This document shows positions 23,171 through 36,873 of a stretch of 64,000 nt of DNA, one piece after another. The stretch spans positions 62,001 through 126,000 of the forward strand of contig JAVJAP010000044.1 in assembly GCA_034770075.1 (NCBI GenBank), given 5' to 3'. The stretch's first letter is position 1; every line of letters starts with the position of its first letter. The position numbers and the translations under genes were made by a program. The notes under the pieces were generated by a model, which made no database searches, was not told the origin of the DNA, and saw only the letters and a program-made list of their open reading frames with translations. This DNA comes from Aralia elata (taxonomy: Eukaryota > Streptophyta > Magnoliopsida > Apiales > Araliaceae).

Positions 23171-25851
23171 TGTGACACCCCCAAATCCGGGTACTTCATT
23201 TTCACATGATTTGGTATTCACTATCCATATACATCACATCACATCTAACTACCCATTCAATCATAATGGAAATACTATTAATAAAAACGGAAATCTCCCA
23301 TTAAAGGGTTACAACATCATTCATAAATAAATCCCAGGTCATCTAACCTTAAATAAACATCAATGCGGAAACATAAATTAAGTCTATTACATAAACATCA
23401 TTTAATCAAATAAAACAAGTCTTCGTCACTTGTTTGCTTTTCCTTTGCCCTTACTAGTAGATGGCTCATCAGTTCTTTCAACTTTAGCTGCAATGTTATT
23501 ATGCAAGGGGTGAGCAGCAATTGCCCAGCAAGTAACACAATAAAATAGTAATAATAACATGCGAATAAACAATGGGTATCGAATAATCGAAGATTCAGCT
23601 TTTGAGTCAAGAATATAAAACAAGATTCAAAAGAACGTCTGAGGGTCTTAAGACCACGAACTATGTCCCAGGTTATCAAGTATTTCTACTTTAAACCTTT
23701 AACAGTCGTAAGACTATATAGACCTTGCTTCTCGTACTCAGGGGGATCAGCCCTTTGTACCATGTATGTGCACAACATCTTAACGCTAACGCGTAAATAA
23801 AATCCCTTGTATAAGGGTTGTTCATCTCAGTTTGACATCGGAGTCCGGACCAAAGGAAGTCTGGTTTGGATTTACTTCAATAACGTTTCTAGAATTTAGA
23901 ACGCTCATCGACTATGGACTAGTCGAATCAATAAGGGTTCGCTAGTCAATCAAGGTTCAATAAAAAAACGTAATTGATATTCGAGAATCAAAGACTGAAT
24001 CTCACAAAAGATACAACAGAATTAAGAACTTGCTCAAATAAGTAATAGCATTATAAAGCTTGCATGATAAAAGGATGAAGTTCAGGAACTTGCGTAGAAA
24101 TAATTAAATAAGGATAAGATACTTGCTTTCAATGAAATAAAAAGATTAGGGATAGTAAACTTGCACACTAAAGAGTGAAGTTAAGAAAACTTGCCTCGTG
24201 CGTAGATTATACGTTTACTATTCGCGTTCCTCACTTAATCCTACATATCATTTCAAGTCACGATACCAATTAATTATAACATAATTAGCATCATGAGTAT
24301 ATTCTCTTTTATCTTATCTTAACTCTAAGTCTGATTATATTAATGACATTTACAACATCAACTTTTAAACACATTAGTAAACCTTACAAATAACAAGTTA
24401 AAACGCAACCAACTTACTGATTAATCTCATAAAACATCATTTAACATCAAAATGTATGATTATTAAATTTTTATATTCATTAGATTAGTTTACAATTACA
24501 TTCTCTGGGCTTGAACATTTAAATAAAATATTTTGGGTCAGTATGCTAACCGACGCAGCCGCGCCCTTTTGTTCTTAGCACCAGCGCGACCGCACTGGTA
24601 CGCAGACTCAAGTAGTGTAGTTCTCGCAAAACACAGAAAATGCCAAATTTGGCCAAAGTTTTATCCAAGCCATAAATCAAACACTACGCATGGGTTCTGG
24701 ACTTTATAGAAACACAAAATAACAATCATAGCATGATTTTACTAACTTAAACAACTTAAACATCTGAATTTAAACCCATAAATCTAATACTTTTGTAAAA
24801 ACTCTATTTTTAAACATATTTAGCGAATTCATTCACCATCGATTCGTTACACAACCAAATCAGTTTGTATAACTTGCATTCTTTTCGTATTTGAATGTAT
24901 AAACATAATAGGTCATCAATTTACTGATTAATATGCATTTAAAACATTAATTTTCATACATATAATTCCTATTTATACATAACTACTCTGTAAATTCCAG
25001 AACTTCTAATTAAAGGCATAATCTCATGAATTAATCCAATTAAACAATTTATAAACATCATGTAGTAAATTATATATGCATTTAAACAATTATAAACAAT
25101 TTATAATCAATTACACATGAAGCTTCATTATTAGAAAACTTACAGACTACTTTCATGGAAGAATTTAAAACATAAATTAAACTTAGTTAGAAGAATTACC
25201 TTTGATAAGATGCTAGTTAATGCAATAAAAATGAATGAATTTTCTTCTTCAATTCTCTCAAACTCTCTTTCTTTTTCTCTCTGTATTAGCTATTAGGAAC
25301 TGATGAAATTGAATGACTGGAAGTACGCATACAAAACAACTGATGAACATGGGTGTCAGTTAATCCCATAGTGGGTTAACTGACTTCAACCCCTATTAGG
25401 GCCTTGTTTGGCTAACCTTTATAGGCTCCATTTGGTTTATTTTAATAAATTACTTATTATAAAGTTCATGTCACATATTTAAATTAACTAAATAATCTCA
25501 TTTAATTCAATTAAATAAAATAGAATAATATTACATTAAATCACATAGTCACATAAATAAAATTCTCCTTTATTAATAATGACAAATTATTAAATCTCTA
25601 ATTAATTATAAAATTAATTAGAAATAACATTATACTTATTCAAATAATGCATTTAATCAAATAAATTCAATTAAACACGTACTTTAAATATAAAAATTCT
25701 TCACATTAATTTAATTAATGTAACACGTATAATTAAATTAATCTATCACAATTTCATCAATTAATCAATTAATTCAACAATTAAATCATCAAAAATATTT
25801 ATTCAATCAATAAATATTTAAATTTAAGTTACAAAATTCTCGTTTGTCACA
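23171..25851 (-). repeat. Element C 5' LTR
   Basis: It begins TGTGACACCCCC and ends ...CGTTTGTCACA, giving perfect TGTGACA/TGTCACA terminal inverted repeats over about 2.68 kb. It is the partner of 14500-17260. It is immediately followed by GTTGT, the right target-site copy, and then by the interrupted start of the D1 gag. Confidence 0.9.
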
Positions 25852-25856
25852 GTTGT

Positions 25857-26762
25857 CTTTGCGGCGGCATTGTCTGTTTAATTGAAAACACTAAACGTTA
25901 TAATCCTGTCACGCCTTGTACGCATCTATTCTAGAGCGACAATAAATCAACACACGTAACACAAACGTTTATATTCATGTGCTAATGGTTAAAACATCAC
26001 ACATGATTACTCTATAGCATACCGCTATGAATGACATCATCCATCCCTTCACACCATAAAAGGGTGGGGATTTACTACTAACAAACACCCCTAACATATA
26101 CTAAGGTTGGGGTTTACAAACACAAATCATATACTGTTAGGCACATAAACAAAACAGTTTAACCAAACATACTGCGCTCCACAGCGCTAACATACTCCAC
26201 CTGCCCTAACTAGGTCATCAACTCTCGACTCAAGGTGAGATGAGCCTGTCGCTCCTTAACTACATGATGGTACCCACCATCCATCCACCTACTACTCACC
26301 ATGCTAAATGCATAGCCCATTCTATTCATCCTTCTCTAACTAGGTTCACTGAGCCTCCACCTCTACTTGTAGACTCGCTCCCCATTGTTCTAACTGCTCT
26401 AGTCTACTAGTCCACTCAACATTTCTCACGAAGAGGTGATGTAAGAAGGTACTCAACTAAATAGGAGCTCCCTGCCCTAACTCGACTGGCTAAACTCAGG
26501 CATCCTACAGCTACAACAAAGATATCATAGACAATCAACACAGATAGTACCATAATAAAATACATTCATTGATGGGATGAATTTATATTTCATTATGTAC
26601 AAACTCGGCTTGATGCATTTCCATAATTCACCTCCGAACACAACTCAACTCAATTGATCTCCTCGACCCATCACCTAGCGTACTTTATACGAGTTTAATA
26701 CTAAGGTTATAACCTAGGTTTCGCATTCCTAAAGTTTATAACCTACAGCTCTGATACCAATC
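25857..26762 (-). other. Element D1 leader, gag start and primer-binding site
   Basis: The D1 gag start codon is at 25868-25870 on the minus strand; element C interrupts it after about six codons. The remaining 900 bp is untranslated leader, very similar to 34690-35581 of D2, with no long frame resembling the upstream ORF of elements B and C. The primer-binding site at 26748-26759 reads TGGTATCAGAGC on the minus strand, a perfect match to the initiator tRNA-Met complement. Confidence 0.8.
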
Positions 26763-29700
26763 TGTGACACCCCTAAATTCAGGTACCAATACCTCGAATT
26801 TGGTGCACACGATAAAGTACATCCATACACCTCTAAACAACATAAATTAACTAATACGGAATAAATAAACATATGTTGTTCATTACAAAAGGTTTACTAC
26901 GGCCCCAAGGTCTATAACCTTAAATAAATACATCGCAGAATACATTAATAATAAAAAACTATTCCACGATTACATAACGGGATAGTACATATAACTATTC
27001 CTTAAGCTTTCATTTGCCTTTGTCCGCTTTGGAACTCCCAACTTAACTGCAATAGGTTCATGATATAGCAAGGGTAAACAACGAGTTTGCTCAGCAAGTT
27101 TAACAATGGATAATGAAGATATATCATGAATCAATAAGAATAATAGCCGCATAGATCAACAATTTATGAACATTGATGAAATAGTTGAAATGACATAATC
27201 AAAGTTTAAATGAAACAATGAATATTGATTATTTACTGCTGAGTGGTCCAACCGACCATGAACTTGGCCAAAGAGTCAATCATTCAACTAACATTTTTAA
27301 AACTTGGCCCCGTCAGTTGTACTCGAGGGGATCAGCCTCTTGTACACCATGTATATGCATAACATTTAACTCTGACTGCATCGAATAACCGACACATTAA
27401 CATCCCCTAAATAAGGGTTACTCTCTCAGTCTAAGAATCCATACCAACAACCGGTTTAGATAGCTTTTAGAATAATAGCCTGTACATGTCTAGCCGAAAC
27501 AAATAGCGTAGACTATTTCCTTAAACCGTTCATAAATAAAGAACTTAAACGTTTCACACTCCAACAACATACAATGAATTTAAATGCACAAGGTGAGAAT
27601 ACCAATAATTATCTTTGATATGGAGTAATTTACAATAATTAATCCACTAATATAATTTGAAAGTAATAACTCAATTTGAGTCATGAAACTTGCAATAAGA
27701 TAGAATATTTGCTCAAATATAACTTGAATAACGTTGAGAAAACTTGCATTCAATATATAGAAAGATTGAAGTTAGGGAACTTGCCCAATACAAGGGTTAG
27801 ACAAGCGTTAGGAAAACTTGCACAATATTCAACATGTATATAGGATAGGAAACCTGCTCAATATAATTCAAGTAAAGTTAGGGAAACTTGCCTGAAGCGC
27901 TGCTACAATATTACAACATACGCTCCTTAATATCCTACACAATTAAGTACATATTCACATAACAATTAGTCACATACCAGATACCAAATAATAGTTTATA
28001 TTACTCTATAATGTTTCATTCTTATTAGAAACAAAATATTACACAAGATTATACACACCAGTTACGGCGTTACGACGCTTGCACGTCTGTACGCCAACCG
28101 TGCCTATTTGAATGTCCAAGCGACACACATTTGTGTACGCTTAGCACGCCCACTCGATTTATCTAATACTCATTGGTTAATAATGAGTATCATTATAATT
28201 CATAACATTCATGTTTTAGACCTTAGAACAATATTTTACATTGTCGGGAGCATTACATGTGCTTATGCGCATGCCCGACACCCTCCGATTGCCCCCAATT
28301 ACACATCAGTCCTATAATTGACCAATTTAGGCCATGCTACAAACCTCAAATTGAAAAACCCAAAGAACGAAAGTTGTAGGGCTACTCGTCCTCTTTTCGA
28401 ATCATCTTGAATCACCTAAATCCGAGTTCGTATGAAAAAGTTATGCCCATTTTAGTAAAAGACGTCAAAGCTGATTCTGGCCTAACATTGGGCCAGCGTA
28501 TATATGACCAAAATGTTCCTGTGACCAGCGTATATACGCCCAAGACAGTAGCATCGGCGTAAAGACAGCGTATATATGCCCGAACTCAACTCTATTCTTT
28601 CTTGAATGTTTTGTTTTGACACACTTACTACAAATCTTCATAACTTCTTCTATACACGTTCAAATTGGTCCATTTCGGACTCTATGGACTCCTAATTCAT
28701 GGGGCTTCAACATATCAAAAATTTATAGACACCTATTAATATTAACATGGCCAAATCTTAGGCCAAAGTACCAAGTTCATACTCTATTTTTGAGTGTTCT
28801 AAGTGTTCTTCACTAAAACCACCACCAAATCTTTGTTTTAACATCTTTTTACTCCATTCTAACTGGGTTAAACTCATAACCCGTGGAAGTACAATATCAT
28901 AACAACAAATGAATTAAACAAACATGAAATCATAGCTACAAAGTCCTCTAAATCGTCCAATAGTCCATGTTCATTGTTCTTCATGTTCTTCATCCTCCTT
29001 AAGCATAGGTACAGATTTATTGTGTTTTTGTTCCATTTTGATGTTATTAATGGCTTACATAACCTCTTAACAATATTTACAAACATCCAACACAAACAAA
29101 AACAACAAGAATCGCCAGAAAATCGAATTACAAGCTCAAGAGCTCAAAAACCACAAAAACTTGAAAACCTTAACAAGAACTCGAATGGAATGGATTTGAT
29201 TGTTTATTTACCTCTGTAAATCCTTCCTAGATGCTAAGAAGCTCGGTTAGGCTTTGTTTTGAGGGTTCTTCTTGCTTGGATTCTCTTCTTCCTCCACCCG
29301 TGCCTTCTTCTTCTCCCTCTTTGCTTTTCCGGCGACTTTCTTCTCTTTTTCGGTGACTTCCTCTTTCTTCCTCCTTCCTTCTTATAGCTCTCTCTCTCTA
29401 TCTGCTGAAACAAGGAAGAAAGGAAATGTTGAATGGGAGGGAATGAGGAGCCGATGGAATGGGGAGAGAAGGAATGGGTTAGGGGAAGTGGAGGGAGTGA
29501 TTTAGGGAGAATGGGTTTGTGGCTCAAGTACTTGCCGGCAACTTCCTCATCTCTCAATTCTAATTGGTCTAAAATAGGAGATTGGTTCCCTCTTGGAGTA
29601 ACAAGCCAAAATAAATACCCAAATACACCAAAAATATATCCGAAAACTCCTACTTTTGTACTAAAACTGGTAAATAACTCCATCCAAAATTAAAATGGGT

Positions 29701-30136
29701 ACTCCCATAATTATTGGGATAGGTAAAAATAATTATTGTGGGATTTGTCCATTTATTCGGAACACCTATATTATACATTTCGGATACGGATAAAATCATG
29801 TATCAGCCCAAATAAAATTTCCGACGCTTGGAAAAATTATCCGTTCGCATACACACATTAAGAAAATTATTCAACATCGAAAAAGACGAAAAAATATCTG
29901 GCATGAATAGTGTCTCGAGATGCGTGTCTGTGAATAGTGATTCAGCGACGCTACGCGAAATCAATTATTCACTTAAATAAAACTATAACACGTAAAATTT
30001 CATGAATTCACATAATCCAGATTGTCACACAATCTTTAAACATGCAACACAAAAATAATATTAATAAAATATAATATATTCATTAATATTCAAAAATTTA
30101 AATTACAAGGCAAATCTAGAATTCTCGGTCGTTACA
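26763..30136 (-). repeat. Full D-family LTR shared by D1 (as 5' LTR) and D2 (as 3' LTR)
   Basis: This LTR of about 3.37 kb begins TGTGACACCCCT and ends ...CGGTCGTTACA. On its left is the D1 primer-binding site and leader; on its right is the D2 polypurine tract. The same LTR therefore serves two internal regions in the same orientation. Its first 1,260 bp match 35582-36842. It contains a cluster of GCGTATATACGC-type words at 28493-28583. Open frames inside it (for example near 29234-29683) look like chance frames in purine-rich DNA. Confidence 0.85.
28493..28583 (-). repeat. GCGTATATACGC palindrome array in D-family LTR
   Basis: Words of the form CAGCGTATATACGCCC appear three times with small changes (near 28495, 28526 and 28566), plus a partial GGCGTAAAG. 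The outer bases match those of the GC-rich palindromes in the other LTR families, with a TATATA centre. Confidence 0.75.
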
Positions 30137-30174
30137 TCCTCCCCACCCCCCATAAGAATTCTGTCCCCAGAATT
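30137..30174 (-). other. Element D2 polypurine tract and hairpin
   Basis: On the minus strand a purine tract (ATGGGGGGTGGGGAGGA) abuts the LTR start TGTAACGACC. Beside it is the inverted repeat AATTCTG-TCCC-CAGAATT (30157-30174), the counterpart of the hairpins at the same place in element C. Confidence 0.8.
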
Positions 30175-30205
30175 ACAACCTAGGTACGAAAAACTTAACA
30201 TGGGT

Positions 30206-33200
30206 TCACTCAAAAAGATGCGAATAATTCTTCCTCATCTTCTCTTCTAGCTCCCACGTGGCTTTTTCAGCTGCCTGGTTCCTCCAAAGAACTTTGACCG
30301 AATGAATGACCTTGTTTCTTAACTTCTGCTCTTTCCTATCTAATATCTGGACAGAAATCTCTTCATATGATAAGTCTCGCTCAACTTGAATCGGTTCATA
30401 GGATATCACATGCTTGTTGTCGGGTTTATATGGTCGTAACACCGAAACGTGAAACACATTGTGATATACTCAAGTTTAGGAGGTAGAGCTACCTCGTACG
30501 CCACTTCACATACCCTCTTTAAAACTTCAAAAGGTCCTACAAACCTGGGACTCAATTTCTCCTTCTTCCCAAATCTGATTTTTTCTTTCCAAGGAGATAT
30601 TTTTAAAAATACAAAACTATCAACTTCAAAGTCTCGCTTCTAACGATGCAAATCGGCATATTTTTTCTGTCTATCCTGAGCCACTACTGATCGAGCTCTT
30701 ATCATTTTGACGATATCCACGGTCTGTTGCACCAATTCAGGTCCCAACAATCTTCGTTCACCGACTTCGTCCCAACACAGAGGTGTTGGGCACTTTCTTC
30801 CGTATAATACTTCATATGGCGGCACGCCAATACTTGCATGATAACTGTTGTTATAGGCAAACTCCACCAATGGTAGGTGGTTATCCCAGCTGCCTTTAAA
30901 ATCTATTACACATGCTCCAAGCATGTCTTCAAGAGTTTGAATTGTTTATTCGCTTTACCCATCCGTTTGAGGATGATATGTCGTACTCAACCTCAACTGA
31001 GTTCCCAACCTCTCTTGTAAGTTCTTATAGAAATTGGACGTGAAACGCGGATCTCTGTCAGATACAATAGATACTAGCACTCCATGTCGTGACACAATCT
31101 CTTTCACATATAACTTTGCTAGCTGCTCTAGATTGTACCTTATCTTGATCGTTAGAAAATGTGCAGATTTAGTTAAACGATCCACGATCACCCAGATCGC
31201 ATCGTAAGCCTTTTGAGTTGGTGGAAGCCCCGTCACAAAATCCATCGTGATATGCTCCCACTTCCACTCCAGAATCTCCAGCGGTTGTAACAGCCCACCC
31301 GATTTCTGATGTTCTGTTTTTACCCTCTGACAAGTCAAACATCGCCCAACACAATCTGCGACCTCTCTCTTCATGTTCGGCCACTAGAAGTGTTGGCGTA
31401 AATCCTGATACATCTTGGTACTACCAAGGTGTATCGAATACTTTGTAGAATGAGCTTCCTGTAAAATCTCTTCTCTCAGCTCCAGAACCATCGGTATCCA
31501 GATCCTCCCTTCAAACCTTAGCAATCCCATGCTATCAGACTTGTACTTCAATTCCTCTCCTTCTGAGATTCGCTCCCTTATGGCAACACATTCATCATCC
31601 TTTTCTTAAGCCTCCTTTATCCTGTCTAATAAAGTCAGACTCGCCTCTACTGCAAACAGTTTCTCATCTGTAGTTATCGGATACTTGACTTCCAACTCCA
31701 GTCTTTCCATATCCTTTATCAGTTCTTCTTGAGTTGTCAGCATCATCAAATTATCTCTGTCCTTCCTACTTAGAGCATCAGTTACTACATTGGCCTTACC
31801 GGGATGGTATAGAATCTCACAATCGTAATCATTGATCAACTCCAACCATCGCCTCTACCTCATGTTTAGTTCCTTCTGAGTGAAGATATACTTCAAACTT
31901 TTGTGGTTTGTGTATATTTCACACTTCTCCCCATACAGATAGTGCCTCTAAATCTTCAAAGCAAACACCACTACCGCTAGTTCCAAGTCATGAGTCGGAT
32001 ACCCCTTCTCATAGTCCTTCAGCTGTCGTGACGCGTACGCAATGACCTTCCCATGCTGCATCAATACGCACCCAAGGCCTTTGTACATCACAAATCCCCT
32101 TGTATCATCTGGCAGTGATAACACAGGTGCTTCACTAAGTTTCTTCTTCAATTCTAAGAAACTCTCTTCGCACTTATCCGTCCACTGAAACTTCACACTC
32201 TTCCTTGTCAAATTTGTCAACGATTTTGCTATCTTTGAAAAGTTCTGAATAAATCTCTGATAATAACCTGCTAATCCCAAGAAACTTCGGATTTCTATTG
32301 GCGTCTTCGGCTGTTCCCAGTTTATTACAGCTTCTACCTTCGCAGGATCCACTGATACACAATCCTTGTCAATCATGTGCCTCAAAAACTGCACCCTTTG
32401 TAGCCAAAATTTACACTTGGAAAACTTTGCATATAGTTTCTCCCTTCTTAGTATTTCCAGGGCTATCCTCAAATGCTCGACGTGTTCCTCCTCCATCTTT
32501 GAGTAGACTATGATGTCATCTATGAAAACGACAACAAATTTATCTACGTATTGCTTGAACACTCTGTTCATCATGTCCATAAATGTTGTTGGCGCATTCG
32601 TCAGCCCAAATGACATCACCAAAAACTCAAAGTTACCATATCGAGTCCTGAATGCTGTCTTTGGTATGTCCTTCATTCTTACCTTCAGCTGGTGATACCC
32701 CGTCCTCAAGTCAATCTTCGAAAAATACCCCGCCCCTTTAAGTTGATCGAAAAGATCGTCTATACTGGGCAATGGGTACTTGCTCTTAATCGTGACTTTG
32801 TTCAACTCTCGATAGTCGATACAAAGCCTCAGCGATCCGTCTTTCTTCTTTACAAACAGGACTAGTGCTCCCCATGGAGATATACTCAGACGAATATACC
32901 CCTTATCTAGCAGCTCCTGTAGTTGAACCATCAATTCTTTCATCTCCACCAGTGCCATCTTGTATGGTGCCTTAGAGATCGTTGCGGTTCCCGGTACCAA
33001 ATCGATTACAAACTCTACTTCTCTATCCGGCAGTAAACCCGGTAACTCATATGGGAAAACATCTAAAAATTCTCTTACTACAAGTATCTGACCCAGCTCA
33101 CCCTCTACTCGTCGGGTATCAACCACGTGAGCCAGATAACCTATGCAGCCCTTTCTAAGCAATTTCTTCGCTTGCATCATCGTCAGACAACAAGATTGTC

Positions 33201-34689
33201 TCGGCAATTTACTACCGTAGAATACGACATTCGACTTATTCAGAGTCTTCAGGTGTATACATTTCTTCTGACAGTCAATTACAGCCCCGTGACTAAATAA
33301 CCAATCCATTCTAAGAATTACATCAAATTCTCCAAGTCGTGTCGGAATTAAATCTACGCTCAATTTATACCCGTTTATCTCAGCACAACAATTTCTATGG
33401 ATGTATTCCACAGGAATAACTTCTTTATTAGCTACTTCAACATTCATAAGATTCTCTAATTTCTCACAAGGTAAGTTTAACTGTTTAGCAAATTCACCCG
33501 ACACAAATGAACAGGTAGCACCCAAATCAAACAATACATATGTACTGATATTATTGATTAAAATAATACCTGACACCACGTCTTTCGATTCCATCGCATC
33601 CTGCACTGTCATGTTGAAGATGCGTGCTACTGGTTTGTTCTGCTGTGCTGGTCCTCTGATAGTCAGCTTACTGTTGTTCCCTTGGTTAGCACTGCCTACA
33701 TTGCTCTCCCTCTTTGGGCAATCCTTCTTCTGATGATCTGAAGCGCCACAAGAAAAACAACTTTCTGCCTTCGCCTTTGGGCATTGTGGGGCAATGTGCC
33801 CCGATTGACCACAGTTGAAACAAACTCCTTTTCCTTTCATGCATTCTCTAAAGTGATTCCTTCCACATTTCTCGCATTTATTGCCCTTCTTTGCATCCCC
33901 TCCAGATTTGCTTCCTGACATCTGACTATCGTTCTATTTTCTCTTATTTAGGTTACTTCCCCCATTGCTACCTTCCTTATGACCATCATGGCTCTTCTTC
34001 TTTTTCTGATCTTGGTTGTGCTTTGTCAAAGCTTCATTTCCTCTTTCAGCAATGATTGTTTTCTCAAGTAATGTAGAAAATATGTTGATCTGCAAAACTG
34101 CAACCTTACTATACACCCAGGGCTTCAACCCTTGTTCAAATCTCTTCGCTCGCCTAGCTTCGATGTCCACCTAATGTGGAGCAAACCTAGCTAACTCGTT
34201 GAATTTTGCGGCATACTCCGCAGCTGACATGCCTCCTTACTTTAGTTCTAAGAACTTTATCTCCATACTTGCCTGTGTGCTTGCTGGAAAGTAATTTTTG
34301 AAAAACAGCTCCTTGAAACGAGCCCATGAAATCGTGCCTTCCCCAGCTCGACCTTTATTTGCCTTCCACCAGTAATTTGTCTCACCTTTTATCATGAAAG
34401 TGGCAAACGATGTTTTCTGTTCTTCGGCCACTTGTGCGACCTCGAAAACTTTCTCCATTTCTTCTACCTATATCGGATCCGTAGTCCCACAAAACTCCGG
34501 TGGTCCTACTAATTTGAAGTCCGTAAAGTTCGCCATGTGACTTCCTGGCTGATCGACCGCAACGGCTGGTCTGCCCCGCATCGCTTCTGCTAATAAGTTC
34601 ACAAAAGTCCTCATAGGGTCTGCCTAACCCTCCTCGTTATTCACTGACTTTTACACCCTTGTGTATCGGGGTTGTCTTTGCGATGGCAT
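30206..34689 (-). pseudogene. Element D2: Tekay-like gag-pol with chromodomain, decayed
   Basis: The frame runs from ATG 34689 (MPSQRQPRYTRV) to the stop at 30206 and covers Gag, zinc knuckle (CFNCGQSGHIAPQC), protease, RT (RLCIDYRELNKV, FIDDIIVYS intact), RNase H, integrase (TMDFVTGLP, DRDPRF) and a chromodomain-like end (VQILDRKEQKLRNK...ATWELEEKM). About a dozen stops interrupt it, including two in the first 25 codons, two around the integrase Glu and one after FALKI. A one-base deletion near 30466 shifts the frame before the chromodomain. Twelve bases are missing in gag near 34470 relative to D1. The protease motif reads LFDLGATC instead of DSGA. The longest intact stretch is 657 codons (31948-33921), from the zinc knuckle into RNase H. 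Confidence 0.9.
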
Positions 34690-35581
34690 TGTCTATTTAA
34701 TAGAAAACACTAAACGTTATAATCTCGTCACACCTTGTACGCATCTATTATAGAGCAACAATAAAGCAACACACGTAACACAAATGTTTATACTCATGTG
34801 CTAATGGTTAAAACATCACACATGATTACTCTATAGCATACTGCTATGAATGACATCATCCATCCCTTCACACCACAAAAGGGTCGGAATTTACTACTAA
34901 CAACCACCCCTAACATATACTAAGGTTGGGGTTTACAAACACAAATCATATACTGTTAGGCACACAAACAAAACAGTTTAACCAAGCATACTGCGCTCCA
35001 CAGCGCTAACATACTCCACCTGCCCTAACTAGGTCATCAACTCTCGACTCAAGGTGAGATGAGTCTGTCCCTCCTCAACTACATGATGGTACCCACCATC
35101 CATCCACCTACTACTCACCATGCTAAATGCATAGCCCATTCTATTCATCCTTCTCTAACTGGGTTCACTGAGCCTCCACCTCTACTTGTAGACTCGCTCC
35201 CCATTGTTCCGACTGCTCTAGTCTACTACTCCACTCAACATTTCTCGCCAAGAGGTGATGTAAGAGGGTACTCAACTAAATAGGAGCTCCCTGCCCCAAC
35301 TCGACTGGCTAAACTCAGGCATCCTACAGTCACAACAAAGACATCATAGACAATCAACACATATAGTACCATAACAAAATACATTCATTGATGGGATGAA
35401 TTTATATTTCATTATGTACAAACTCGGCTTGATGAATTTCCACAATTCACCTCCGAACACAACTCGACTCAATAGATCTCCTTGACCCATCACCTAGCGT
35501 ACTTTATACGAGTTTAATACTAAGGTTATAACCTAGGTTTCGTATTCCTAAAGTTTATAACCTACAGCTCTGATACCAACC
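34690..35581 (-). other. Element D2 leader with primer-binding site
   Basis: About 890 bp of leader closely resembles 25857-26762. No conserved long frame is seen. The primer-binding site at 35567-35578 is a perfect TGGTATCAGAGC on the minus strand, three bases from the LTR. Confidence 0.8.
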
Positions 35582-36842
35582 TGTGACACCCCCAAATTCA
35601 GGTACCAATACCTCGAATTTAGTGCTCACGATAAAGTACATCTATACACTTCTAAACAACATAAATAAACTAATGTGGAATAAATAAACATATGTTGTTC
35701 ATTACAAAAGGTTTACTACGGTCCCAAGGTCTATAACCTTAAATAAATACATCGCAGAATACATTAATAATACAAAATTATTCCACGATTACATAACGAG
35801 ATAGTACATATAACTATTCCTTAAGTTTTCCATTGCCTTTGTCCGCTTTGGAACTCCCCGGCTTAACTGCAATAGGTTCATGATATAGCAAGGGTAAACA
35901 ACGAGTTTGCTCAGCAAGTTTAACAATGGATAATAAAGATATATAATGAATCAATAAGAATAATAGCCGCATAGATCAATAATTTATGAACATTGATGAA
36001 ATAGCTGAAATGACATAATCAAAGCTCAAATGAAACAATGAATATTGATTATTTACTGCTGAGTGGTCCAACCGACCATGAACTTGGCCAAAGAGTCAAT
36101 CATTCAACTACCTCTTTTAAAACCTTGCCCCGTCAGTTGTACTCGAGGGGATCAGCCTCTTGTACACCATGTATATGCATAACATTTAACTCTGACTGCA
36201 TCGAATAACCGACACATTAAAATCCCTTAAATAAGGGTTGCTCTCTCAGTCTAAGAATCCATACCAACAACCGGTTTGGATAGCTTTTAGAATAATAACC
36301 TGTACATGTCTAGCCGAAACAAATAACGTAGACTATTTCCTTAAACCGTTCATGAATAAAGAACTTAAACGTTTCACAGTCCAACAACATACAATGAATT
36401 TAAATGCACAAGGTGCGAATACCAATAATTATCTTTGATGTGGAGTAATTTACAATAATTAATCCACTAATATAATTTAAAAGTAATAACTCAATTTGAG
36501 TCATGAAACTTGCAATAAGATAGAATACTTGCTCAAATATAACTTAAATAACGTTGAGAAAACTTGCATTCAATATATAGAAAAAATGAAGTTAGGGAAC
36601 TTGCCCAACACAAGGGTTAGACAAGCGTTAGGAAAACTTGCACAATATTCAACATGTGTATAGGATAGGAAACCTGCTCAATATAATTCGAGTAAAGTTA
36701 GGAAAACTTGCCTGAAGCGCTGCTACAATATTACAACACACGCTCCTTAATATCCTACACAATTAAGTACATATTCACATAACAATTAGTCACATATCGG
36801 ATACCAAATAATAGTTTATATTACTCTATAATGTTTCATTCT
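35582..36842 (-). repeat. Element D2 5' LTR, truncated
   Basis: It aligns with 26763-28022 of the full LTR with few differences, then homology stops at about 36842 (after ATGTTTCATTCTT). About 2.1 kb of the outer LTR is missing, and unrelated DNA follows. Confidence 0.85.
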
Positions 36843-36873
36843 TTATACTGTATAGTTTCGTGAAAAGTAATGT

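Noticed and set aside
29234..29683. 149-codon minus-strand Lys/Arg-rich frame
   Set aside because: Lies inside the D-family LTR in purine-rich sequence; composition explains the open frame.
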